DNA from: Bryobacterales bacterium
GTDB taxonomy: Bacteria; Acidobacteriota; Terriglobia; Bryobacterales; Bryobacteraceae
Length of the DNA: 63,594 bases
Direction: 5' to 3'
NCBI GenBank assembly: GCA_003166865.1
Contig: PMUP01000053.1
Span: 37,150-100,743 of the forward strand
In this document: positions 50,535 through 58,909 of the stretch, in pieces
How the letters are laid out: every line of letters begins with the position of its first letter
Position numbering within the stretch: position 1 is the stretch's first letter
Position numbers and translations under genes: made by a program
The notes under the pieces: generated by a model
What the model saw: only the letters and a program-made list of their open reading frames with translations
Told to the model about the DNA's origin: nothing
The model's database searches: none

Positions 50535-53126
50535 TCAATCCTTGGTGCCGTCCGGGGCGAGATCATAATTCTCAGTGGCTGAGGGCATGGTGAGTTGTTT
50601 GTCGGACCAAGGGCGAGGCTTGCCTGGCGAGAACGAAACGCCATTCGCCGTGTAGCTGACCGCCATGATCCGATTGTCCGCGGTTTCAAAAAATAGGCTC
50701 TTCCCGTCACGGGACCACAGCGGTAAGGTGCCGCCGCCGGATGAAACCTGCCATTTGCCTCCTCCGGCAGTGTCCGGGAACGGCCGGACATAAACTTCAT
50801 AAACGCCTGACTCATCGGAGGAATAAGCCATCCAACGTCCGTCCGGCGAGAAGGCGGGCTGCACTTCGTTCGCGGCCGTCTGCGCAAACGGCTCGGGTTT
50901 TCCCGGCTTGGGATGGTCCGGATCGGTCAGATCCAACGGCAGGGTCCAAGTTTCAAAACCCATCTTGCTCGATTGCTGGTAAGCGACGTGGCGACCGTCG
51001 GGCGAGATGGAGTGTGGTTCCACCGAAGCCTTTCCTTCCAGCAGCGTCTGTGCCATACCCGCGCCGTCACTGCGAATCCACAATAGGGATTGGCTGTCTC
51101 CCCGGCCAAGCAGCAAAACGATGTGCTTGCCATCCGGCGTCCACACCGGGGCGTAGGCAAGCTCGCCGAAAAAGGTAAGGCGCGAGAGAACGTCAGTTTG
51201 AAAATCATACACGTAAAGATCGACGCCCTTGCCTTCCAGGCCAACCGCCAGGCGCTTACCATCGGGCGAGAAACGCGGTGTGAAGTACGCAGAGGATTTT
51301 GACAATTGCGGCTGGTCCTTCTTTGATCCGCCGGCATCGAAATTCTCAATCGACCAGGTCTCCGGTAGGGATTTGCCGCTGTGGAAAACGAAAATTCCGT
51401 TACGCGAAACATCAAATTGACCGGCCGCTGAAGTCGAGCTGCTGGCCACATCCTCCAGAAGCGGGACGGGCTGGCCCTGCGTTCTGAGCGGGGATCCATC
51501 CATGTTCAGAGCAAAGAGTGTTCCGTCGTGAACATAAAGGAGATGGCCTCTCACGACATAACGCCCAAAGTAGCCTCCTTGCTGAACGACTTTGACCTCG
51601 CCGGTCTTCAATGTCAGCATTTCTACGCTAGCGCTTTCGTAGTCGCTCAGGTTCCTGCTCGCCGTAAACAGGACGGCCTTACCTCCTGGCAGAACTTGCG
51701 GCCAACGATGAGTTACTTCTCCGTCCCGCAATTGAGTGAGTGCTTGCGGCGTTCCTCCCGATGCGGGAATGCGGGAAAGGCCCGTGGTATTGGTGAGCGA
51801 GGCGATAATGGTTCCGTCCTCGCTCCAGCTTCCGCCCCGCGGATTGGAGGCTTCGGCCAAAGTGATCGGGGAGCCGCCGTTCAAGGCAGTCCGCTTCAAC
51901 TTGTTATCCGCGAAGAACCCGATGGATTGGCCGTCGGGCGAGAAAAAGGGCCCGGAGCCGTTCTCGGTGCCTGCAATCACGGTGCCGGTCTTCTCGTTCA
52001 GAAGCCGGGGAGCTAGCATCTGTTTGCCATCCGGACCGCGCTCAGGATACAACAGTCGTGTTCCGTCCGGCGAGATGGCCGTGATCGAGGAAGCGTAGGC
52101 GGTAGCGACGTGCGCGTCCGGGCCCAGGTCGGCGTCCAGGCGGATGAGCGGAAGATCGCCTGAACCGGACGCCGATCGAGTGGCGCGCCATGCCATGAAC
52201 GACGTGACTGCCGCAACCAAAAGTAGAGCGGCCGCGATCGCCCATGGCAGCCAGGTTCGCTTGGCTTCCGCCGCTGGCATCGGCCCAGCAGCCAACTCCG
52301 GCAACCCTTCTTCGAGAGCGATTCGCACATCGCCAATGGCTTGCCAACGCTTGCGGAGGTCCTTGCGCAAACATCGCTCCACCACGTAGCGGGTGTGCGC
52401 CGGCAGGGCACTCAGATCCGGCTCTTTTCCAAGAACCTCCACCAGAATGTCGGAAACCGTCTCGCCGCGAAATAGCTGTTGGCCGGTGAGCATTTCATAA
52501 AACACCGCACCGAACGCCCAGATATCGGCGCGCTTGTCCGCCTGCTTGCCCCGAGCCTGCTCTGGACTCATGTAGGCCGCGGTGCCCATGATCATTCCCG
52601 CGCGCGTGGGAGAGAAGGTGAGGGTGGGCGAGTTGTTAGGGTCCGCTGCCTCGCGATCGCGGCTCTCCACAAAGGCCAGCCCGAAGTCGAGAACCTTGAC
52701 CACGTCGCCGGGTGTCACCAAAATATTGGCGGGCTTCAGATCCCGATGGACGATGCCTTTGTCGTGCGCGGCTTCCAGCGCATCAGCTATTTGCCTGGCG
52801 TAGTTGAGCGCGGTCGCAAGCGGGAGCGGCCCTTTCAACGGCTCGCCCGGCACCAACTCCATCACCAACGCGCGAACGCCGTCCGATTCCTCGATCCCGT
52901 AAATCTGCGCGATGTTGGGATGGTTCAGCGACGCAAGGACTTTGGCTTCGCGCTCGAAGCGGGCCAGGCGTTCCGGGTCCTGCGCAAGCGCAGCGGGCAA
53001 AACCTTGATCGCAACTTCCCGATCGAGCTTGGTGTCCTTGGCGCGATACACTTCACCCATGCCGCCCGCGCCGATCGGCGCGAGGATTTCGTAGGGGCCG
53101 AGCTTCGTTGTAGCGGACAACGGCAT
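50535..53126 (-). CDS. Ser/Thr protein kinase with membrane segment and TolB/WD40-like sensor
   Basis: 863 residues. The cytoplasmic kinase (about 1-270) starts LGPYEILAPIGAGGMGEVYR and has IVHRDLKPANILV, KVLDFGLAFVES and GTAAYMSPEQARGK. One membrane helix (WAIAAALLLVAAVTSFMA near 295) leads to a periplasmic propeller of TolB/WD40 repeats (FSPDGQSIGFFADNKLKR, FSPDGKRLAVGLEGKG, FSPDGRWMAYSSDESGVYEV). Ligand binding outside probably controls phosphorylation inside. First of two tandem kinases; the FHA protein at 764 is a possible reader. Confidence 0.94.
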   Translation of the reverse strand: MPLSATTKLGPYEILAPIGAGGMGEVYRAKDTKLDREVAIKVLPAALAQDPERLARFEREAKVLASLNHPNIAQIYGIEESDGVRALVMELVPGEPLKGPLPLATALNYARQIADALEAAHDKGIVHRDLKPANILVTPGDVVKVLDFGLAFVESRDREAADPNNSPTLTFSPTRAGMIMGTAAYMSPEQARGKQADKRADIWAFGAVFYEMLTGQQLFRGETVSDILVEVLGKEPDLSALPAHTRYVVERCLRKDLRKRWQAIGDVRIALEEGLPELAAGPMPAAEAKRTWLPWAIAAALLLVAAVTSFMAWRATRSASGSGDLPLIRLDADLGPDAHVATAYASSITAISPDGTRLLYPERGPDGKQMLAPRLLNEKTGTVIAGTENGSGPFFSPDGQSIGFFADNKLKRTALNGGSPITLAEASNPRGGSWSEDGTIIASLTNTTGLSRIPASGGTPQALTQLRDGEVTHRWPQVLPGGKAVLFTASRNLSDYESASVEMLTLKTGEVKVVQQGGYFGRYVVRGHLLYVHDGTLFALNMDGSPLRTQGQPVPLLEDVASSSTSAAGQFDVSRNGIFVFHSGKSLPETWSIENFDAGGSKKDQPQLSKSSAYFTPRFSPDGKRLAVGLEGKGVDLYVYDFQTDVLSRLTFFGELAYAPVWTPDGKHIVLLLGRGDSQSLLWIRSDGAGMAQTLLEGKASVEPHSISPDGRHVAYQQSSKMGFETWTLPLDLTDPDHPKPGKPEPFAQTAANEVQPAFSPDGRWMAYSSDESGVYEVYVRPFPDTAGGGKWQVSSGGGTLPLWSRDGKSLFFETADNRIMAVSYTANGVSFSPGKPRPWSDKQLTMPSATENYDLAPDGTKD

Positions 53127-53202
53127 AGGGATGGGTTCATTCAGTGTAGCCCAGCCATCACCGGCTCACCGGCCCCATCTCCGCCATCGCCTGCGAACTT
53201 AG

Positions 53203-55770
53203 CTATGGCTTCAAACCCGCCTGCCAGTTGACGAGCACCGTCAGCGTCACCGCGCTCTGAATCGGCGCCAGTGCCAGGATGCGCTGCCCATCCGAAGCTA
53301 CATCGTAGGCATAGGCGGTCGCTCCCAGAGGCTCGATGATTCGGAAGAGCATAGCCGGTGCGCCGGTTTTCAATCCCTGGCGCACGGACCGGACCGAAAC
53401 CGCCGCGAGATATCCCTCCTTGGTCCGGTAGAACAGTTCTTTCCCATCGCTACGCCAACGCGCATGATTGCCACCGCCGGCCGAGACCAGATACTTGGTG
53501 CCGCTTCGCGGAAATGTCTGGACATAGATCTCATCGCGGCCCGATTCATCGGAGGTGTACACGGCCCACTTCCCATCGGGCGAAAACTGGCTATGCGATT
53601 CGGCGACTCTCGTTTTCAGATAGGGCAGCGGGGTTCGATCGCCGGCGGTGGGCAGAAGCAACAGATCAAGGTTCGTTTCCGATGAGAGTTCCGTGTACAT
53701 GAGGTAATGGCCGTCCGGGGAAAAGTCGTCGGCGAAAACGATGTCTTTGGATCGCAGTATTGCTTCCGGCTCGCCGGCTCCGTCTGCCCGCTTGGCCCAT
53801 AATACGGTGCCGTTGTTTCCGAAAAAGATGATGCGCTCGCTATCCAGAGACCAGATGGCGATATGGCCGTCGCCGTTGAACGTCAGGCGGCTCCGAAGGT
53901 TGCGCGCCAGGTCCATGATCCAGATGTCGCGCTTTCCGGAGGAATCGAGAAGCGACAGGGCGGCGCGGTTGCCGTCGCGAGAGATGCGTACCGATGCATA
54001 TCGGTCGGGCTGGCCCACAGTGCCCAAAACCTTTCCATCGCGGCTGAACCAGGTGGGCTGATAGTGGTCGCTCCCGCTCGATAGCAGAAGCGTGCCGTTG
54101 CTGGAAGTCCAGACCCCGGCGAAATACACGCCCTCGTGGGAATCCACCGCTTCGGCGCCTGGCACGGGAACGGGCTCGCCTGAAAGCCGCGCGCGCTCGG
54201 GATCGAACGGCTGCGCCGTCAGAGCGCCTTCGCGAAGCCAGATCAGATAGCCGGGATGATTCCCGTGGCCAGGAGAATACACTGCCGCGGTAGAACTTTC
54301 GAGCAGCCGGATTTTCTCATGCGGGCGATCGAGCGACCCAACATAGACGCCCGTCAGTTGCGGCTGCGAACTCAGGACGAAATAGAGAAAACGGCGGGTG
54401 CCAGGCAGGAACTGAGGCCAGCGATGGCTGCCTACTTCATGCGGCGATTCCGGATCTGTTGCGGGCATGGGCGTTCCCCCGGACGACGGAACTCGAAAAA
54501 GCAATCCGGTATTGCCGGGACCGAACACAATGGTTCCGTCGGCGATCCAGGTGCCGCCGCGCGGCTCGGGCGCGTCCGCAAGGATGGTGGACGCGCCGCC
54601 CGCGATCCCGATGCGTTTGAGCTTGCCGTCGGCGAAGAAAGCCAGAGCTTGTCCGTCCGGCGACCAAAACGGGTATCGGGCGCCGTCCGTCCCTGGCAAC
54701 TCGCGCGCCGTTACCGAGTCGAGCGGGCGAACCCATAGCTGGGGCACGTCGGCTCTGGCCGCGACGAACGCGATCGTCCGGCCGTCCTGCGAAATCGCGG
54801 CGCCGCCTCCGACCCCCAGTCTGACCTCCGCGCCGGGCGGAACGTTGACCTGAAAGTGCAGCACACCTTCGTCAGGGACCTGACGCCGCGCCGCCAGCCA
54901 CAGCAGCGTCCCGAGTCCAATTGAGACCATCGCCAGTACCGCCGCCAAAAACCAACCGAGCCGTGACCGTGGGGGAGCGGTTACTTGCGCCGGTTGCTCC
55001 AGCGCCCATGTGATCGCGGCTTTGAGATCGCGGGCGGTTTGGAAACGCTGGTCGGGATCTTTCGCCAGAGATCGTCTCACTACCCGGTCGAGCGGTTGAG
55101 CGATCTCCAGCGGTGCGGGCTCCCGCTCCAGGATCGCCGCTATCACGCTCGCCGCATTGGCTCCATCGAAAGCTCGTTGGCCGGTGAGCAGTTCGTACAG
55201 CACGCAGCCGAAGCTGAATAGGTCGCTGCGCACATCGACCTCTTTGCCCTGCAACTGCTCGGGCGACATGTACTGCAATGTGCCGACGATTTGCCCTTGC
55301 TCCGTGAGCGCCTTGGTGGCGTCGTCTTCGTGGAGGCGAATCGCCTGCTTCGCCAGCCCGAAGTCGAGCAGTTTGATCCCTTGCTTGGTAACTAATATGT
55401 TCGCTGGCTTCAGATCCCGGTGGGTGATACCTTTCTGGTGCGCGGCATCCAGGGCATCCAGAATTTGCGCGGCGTATTCCCCGGTCTTCTGGAGCGGCAG
55501 ACGACCTTTCAGCGGTGCGCCCTCGACGAACTCCATCACCAGATAATCCGGTCCGACGTCATAAACCTGGCAGATATGTGGATGGTTCAGGGCCGCAACC
55601 GCACGGGCTTCATGCTCGAAACGCGAGGAGAATTGTTCCTTGGAGACCTTGATCGCGACAATGCGATTGAGTCGCGTGTCGCGCGCCTTGTACACCTCGC
55701 CCATGCCACCCGCGCCAATCGGCGCAAGGATCTCATAAGGGCCCAGGTGAGTGCCGGCAGAAAGCGGCAT
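53203..55770 (-). CDS. Ser/Thr protein kinase with membrane segment and TolB/WD40-like sensor (paralogue)
   Basis: 855 residues with the same plan: LGPYEILAPIGAGGMGEVYK, ITHRDLKPANILVTKQG, KLLDFGLAKQAIR and GTLQYMSPEQLQGKEVD; membrane helix FLAAVLAMVSIGLGTLLWLA near 275; then propeller repeats (WSPDGQALAFFADGKLKRIG, FSPDGHYLMYTELSSETN, FSPDGKWAVYTSDESGRDEI). It differs from the other kinase in activation-loop surroundings and sensor sequence, so it likely senses something else. Separated from it by 76 bp on the same strand. Confidence 0.94.
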   Translation of the reverse strand: MPLSAGTHLGPYEILAPIGAGGMGEVYKARDTRLNRIVAIKVSKEQFSSRFEHEARAVAALNHPHICQVYDVGPDYLVMEFVEGAPLKGRLPLQKTGEYAAQILDALDAAHQKGITHRDLKPANILVTKQGIKLLDFGLAKQAIRLHEDDATKALTEQGQIVGTLQYMSPEQLQGKEVDVRSDLFSFGCVLYELLTGQRAFDGANAASVIAAILEREPAPLEIAQPLDRVVRRSLAKDPDQRFQTARDLKAAITWALEQPAQVTAPPRSRLGWFLAAVLAMVSIGLGTLLWLAARRQVPDEGVLHFQVNVPPGAEVRLGVGGGAAISQDGRTIAFVAARADVPQLWVRPLDSVTARELPGTDGARYPFWSPDGQALAFFADGKLKRIGIAGGASTILADAPEPRGGTWIADGTIVFGPGNTGLLFRVPSSGGTPMPATDPESPHEVGSHRWPQFLPGTRRFLYFVLSSQPQLTGVYVGSLDRPHEKIRLLESSTAAVYSPGHGNHPGYLIWLREGALTAQPFDPERARLSGEPVPVPGAEAVDSHEGVYFAGVWTSSNGTLLLSSGSDHYQPTWFSRDGKVLGTVGQPDRYASVRISRDGNRAALSLLDSSGKRDIWIMDLARNLRSRLTFNGDGHIAIWSLDSERIIFFGNNGTVLWAKRADGAGEPEAILRSKDIVFADDFSPDGHYLMYTELSSETNLDLLLLPTAGDRTPLPYLKTRVAESHSQFSPDGKWAVYTSDESGRDEIYVQTFPRSGTKYLVSAGGGNHARWRSDGKELFYRTKEGYLAAVSVRSVRQGLKTGAPAMLFRIIEPLGATAYAYDVASDGQRILALAPIQSAVTLTVLVNWQAGLKP

Positions 55771-55824
55771 AGGCAGAACTCAGCTAAGTTTAGCCGATCA
55801 AGAAATGAAATTCGCCCGCCCCGC

Positions 55825-56856
55825 TTACCGGCTCCCCGGCATAGCCACATCTCGCGCCCGATCCGACATTCCGTCTTCCCAACTGCTCCATCCCGACGTC
55901 ATCCGGTATGGCGACCGGTCTAGCACCGCTTCAATCTGCCGTAGCTTGCCGTTCTCCACTTTGAACATCTCCGCAATCTCCCAGGTCCACGGCTGCGTCG
56001 GCCCCGCCACCACGGCGCGCCCGTTCGGCGTCTCGAAATGCCGCGTCTTCCCAGCCGAGTGGTCGAAGAAGATGAAGCTGAACACCAGCCCGCGCTCTTG
56101 ATCCACCGCCACGTACCGGCGGTCGCGAATCCGCGTCACGAAATGCAGCAGGCCCGATTGAAACTGCTCCTTGCATCCCCACGCCGACGAGTAATTCGTC
56201 GCGGTAGCCGGGTCCGGCCTCGCCTGGCCGTCCTTCACCGGCACGTTGGTCGATTGCATCCCGTTCTCGATCCGATTGCAATCGTCCGTGAAAGGATAGT
56301 CGCCCTTCCCGTCATTTTGTTGCATTCCCGAAAAATACATGTTGGCCGTCTTGACCAAATCCGCGCGCGACATCCGCTGCGCCTCCGGCACCGCTTCCAA
56401 AAACAAATGATTCGGTGTGCCGATTTTCTCCAGCCGCTCGGCTGTCATCGGATTCCGCACCACGAACGTCTCCGCTTCCGAGATCTGCCGGTTATCTACC
56501 TTCAGGCGCAGCGCGATCACCCCGGCCACAGGCTCGCTCGCCGTTCGCCCTTCTTCCTTAATCGTCCCGATGAACGCCACCGATCCAGCCTGCGGATCGT
56601 CCACGAACAACCGATACGTCCCCTTGCCCGCCATCGAGTTCCACAGCCCATCCGGGATCACCAGCTTCTGCCCGTTCTCGGTGAACTTCACGTTCTTCGC
56701 CAGCGGCACTAGCTTCGGATCGTGCGCCGTCACCGCGTCCAGATACTGATCCACCAAGCCCTCCAGGCAAGCCCGGTCGCACGCTCCGCTTTTTGCGGTT
56801 TGCGCCGCCAACCCTGACGCCAGCGCCATTCCCACCAGAATCAATGTTTTTGCCAT
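55825..56856 (-). CDS. Secreted protein of unknown function
   Basis: 343 residues from the ATG at 56856, followed at once by a signal peptide (LILVGMALASGLAAQ). Then CDRACLEGLVDQYLDAVTAH, LVPLAKNVKFTENGQKLVIP and DPQAGSVAFIGTIKEEGRT suggest an NTF2/SnoaL-like N-terminal part. The central region has Cys pairs (DDCNRIENG, WGCKEQ). The C-terminus has EIAEMFKVENGKLRQIEAVL. The family is seen in fungi and Acidobacteriota; no reaction is known. Confidence 0.8.
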   Translation of the reverse strand: MAKTLILVGMALASGLAAQTAKSGACDRACLEGLVDQYLDAVTAHDPKLVPLAKNVKFTENGQKLVIPDGLWNSMAGKGTYRLFVDDPQAGSVAFIGTIKEEGRTASEPVAGVIALRLKVDNRQISEAETFVVRNPMTAERLEKIGTPNHLFLEAVPEAQRMSRADLVKTANMYFSGMQQNDGKGDYPFTDDCNRIENGMQSTNVPVKDGQARPDPATATNYSSAWGCKEQFQSGLLHFVTRIRDRRYVAVDQERGLVFSFIFFDHSAGKTRHFETPNGRAVVAGPTQPWTWEIAEMFKVENGKLRQIEAVLDRSPYRMTSGWSSWEDGMSDRARDVAMPGSR

Positions 56857-56957
56857 AACGCTCCAGGCAGCCATTGTATACCCACCGCGCAGCTTATTCC
56901 GTCCGCGGTAGTGCGCTAATATCGGCGTTCTGGCTGTGGATCTCAAGGAGATTCATA

Positions 56958-57899
56958 GTGACCTTTCACAACTGCCGTACTGAATGCCGGAAGTTTGGTA
57001 AACGCCAAAACCGCCAGCGCTACCAGTGCCAGCAATGCCGCAAGGTGTTCGCGGACGCCCGCGATAACAGCTTGGATGGAATGTATCTGTCCATCGAGAA
57101 GGCCGACATGGTTCTCAAGCTCCTGCTTGAGTGCAACAGCACTTCTACCGTGGAACGCGTTACCGAAGTCCATCACACGCTCATCCTTAAGCTTCTGGTG
57201 CTAGCGGGCGAGAAGTGCGAACGCATCATGGCCGAGAAGGTCCGTAACGTCCAAGTCCGCGACGTTGAGTGCGACGAGGTGTGGTCCTTCATCGGCAAAA
57301 AGCAAAAGCGCGTGCGACCCGAAGACAGCCAATTGCCTGGTGACTGTTACGTCGGGGGTCGGGATCGAGCGGCATTACAAATTGGTACTGACATCACCGT
57401 GGGTAAGCGCGATCAGGCTACCTGCGACGTATTTGTTGAAGGATTGCGCCACGCGACAGCGCGGACGCCATTCCAAATCACAACCGATGGCTTCGCTCCC
57501 TACCGCTCCGCGATCACGACCACGCTGCATGATCGGCTGAGGGGCTTCGCTCAGCTCATCAAGGTTTATCGCGCTTCGCAAGAAGGTGAGGCCCGCTACT
57601 CGCCAGCGGAAGTAGCGTCAACGGAGGTTGTCCCGATCGTGGGGCAACATGATCCAGAACGTGTCTGCACCTCGATGGTTGAGCGGTCGAACCTGTCCCT
57701 ACGAATGGGCCTACGTCGCTTTACGCACCTCACGAATGCGTTCAGCAAGCGCTTCGATAACCACTGGGCTGCTGTGATCCTCTGGTACACGTGGTATAAC
57801 TTCGGGCGCGTCCACAAATCTCTCCGCTGCACTCCAGCGATGGAAGCGGGGATCGCCGATCACGTGTGGAGCGTGCGGGAACTGTTGGAGGCGGCATGA
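56958..57899 (+). CDS. IS1-family transposase, single frame
   Basis: 313 residues from the GTG at 56958, which has AAGGAG upstream. An N-terminal zinc ribbon (CRTECRKFGKRQNRQRYQC, then QQC) is followed by the DDE domain: VECDEVWSFIGKK (first Asp), ITTDGFAPY (second Asp) and SMVERSNLSLR (Glu). RVHKSLRCTPAMEAG is the family's end. Unlike classical IS1 it needs no frameshift. All catalytic residues are present, so it may be active. Confidence 0.9.
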   Translation: MTFHNCRTECRKFGKRQNRQRYQCQQCRKVFADARDNSLDGMYLSIEKADMVLKLLLECNSTSTVERVTEVHHTLILKLLVLAGEKCERIMAEKVRNVQVRDVECDEVWSFIGKKQKRVRPEDSQLPGDCYVGGRDRAALQIGTDITVGKRDQATCDVFVEGLRHATARTPFQITTDGFAPYRSAITTTLHDRLRGFAQLIKVYRASQEGEARYSPAEVASTEVVPIVGQHDPERVCTSMVERSNLSLRMGLRRFTHLTNAFSKRFDNHWAAVILWYTWYNFGRVHKSLRCTPAMEAGIADHVWSVRELLEAA

Positions 57900-58202
57900 T
57901 GGGCCACTGTGGCCAAGGCCACCGTCAAATGACCTTTCCGGCCGCCGGGGCGGCCATTTTGACCACCCGGGGACACCCCCAGTACCAAAAAACCTCCCTC
58001 ACCGGTTGTTTTTGCTTGAATTCTCGGTGCTGATCCAGCATCATTAACCAACAACCGTGTTTGGGTGCAACTTTCGGAAGGAGCCGCGAATCTATAGTTT
58101 AGGCAGACTGCCTGAACGAAGCCTCTTCCACCCGGAGTGATAGTCCGTGTTACGATTCACGTTTGGCAGTTCACCTGCCGATGGAATATAGGAGTGAGGA
58201 CC

Positions 58203-58409
58203 ATGGCACCAGCAGCGAGCATGAAGGACTTTAGCAACCTATTGGCCGGGGTTCCTTCTGGAGCATGGGTGGCCATTTCGACAGATGGATCGCGCGTCAT
58301 CGCGTATGCCGCCGAGATACGAGACGTAATAGAGCAGTCAAGGGAAGCTGGCGAAACCGACCCCATCATTACGCGCGCCCCCCAGGCGAATATGGCGCTG
58401 ATTCTCTGA
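58203..58409 (+). CDS. Small DUF5678-like protein (68 residues), transposon passenger
   Basis: From the ATG at 58203 with AGGAG and GAGG upstream. GAWVAISTDGSRVIAYAAEI, then DVIEQSREAGETDPIITRAP is the small domain (W.A...G..V..GA......A...G...P...R.P) often found just before retropepsin-like genes. It ends 6 bp before such a gene here. Possibly the protein regulates or feeds that protease. Confidence 0.7.
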   Translation: MAPAASMKDFSNLLAGVPSGAWVAISTDGSRVIAYAAEIRDVIEQSREAGETDPIITRAPQANMALIL

Positions 58410-58415
58410 TGACCC

Positions 58416-58886
58416 ATGTGGCATCAGATATCGTATTATCCTAGCCCGCCTTATCCTGCTGGGCACGGATTACCGCAGGGGCACATTGCGTATCGGCCTG
58501 TCGTCGCTGCTCAGTTGGTTGTCGGGCAAAACCGCATCCGTTGTCTCTCGGTTATTGATTCCGGGGCCGACCATTGTGTTTTTCCTTTGTCCTTTGCTTT
58601 GCAACTCGGATTCAACCCCGTAGGCGAAACCCCGGTAATGACTGGAGGCGTGGGAAGTGCTGGAGTTCCGATGTACTACTGGAAGGTCACAATTGACTTA
58701 GGACCAGCGCAAATCGAGACGCTAGCTGGTTTCACCGAAGATATGAATAGCAAGGGCCACGGCTTGTTTGGCCAGCACGGCTTCTTTGATCACTTCAAAG
58801 TTCAATTCGATCTTCCTAGTCGATTGTTTTGGATAGAGATTCCAGATCCGCCCCAAATCAACCTTCCCCCTACTCCTACCCCCTGA
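58416..58886 (+). CDS. Retropepsin-like aspartic protease, transposon passenger
   Basis: 156 residues. CLSVIDSGADHCVFPLSFAL contains the DSGA catalytic motif of single-domain retroviral-type aspartic proteases, which work as dimers; GLFGQHGFFDHFKVQFD matches the later ILG-like segment. It is cytoplasmic, with a Pro-rich end (INLPPTPTP). With the small upstream gene it lies between the inverted repeats of the IS1-like unit. Confidence 0.76.
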   Translation: MWHQISYYPSPPYPAGHGLPQGHIAYRPVVAAQLVVGQNRIRCLSVIDSGADHCVFPLSFALQLGFNPVGETPVMTGGVGSAGVPMYYWKVTIDLGPAQIETLAGFTEDMNSKGHGLFGQHGFFDHFKVQFDLPSRLFWIEIPDPPQINLPPTPTP

Positions 58887-58909
58887 CCGCTCAACCAACT
58901 TTTAGCGCA

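Noticed and set aside
50426-50887. Minus-strand ORF overlapping the end of the kinase at 50535
   Set aside because: Different frame of the same DNA; Arg/Pro-rich shadow.
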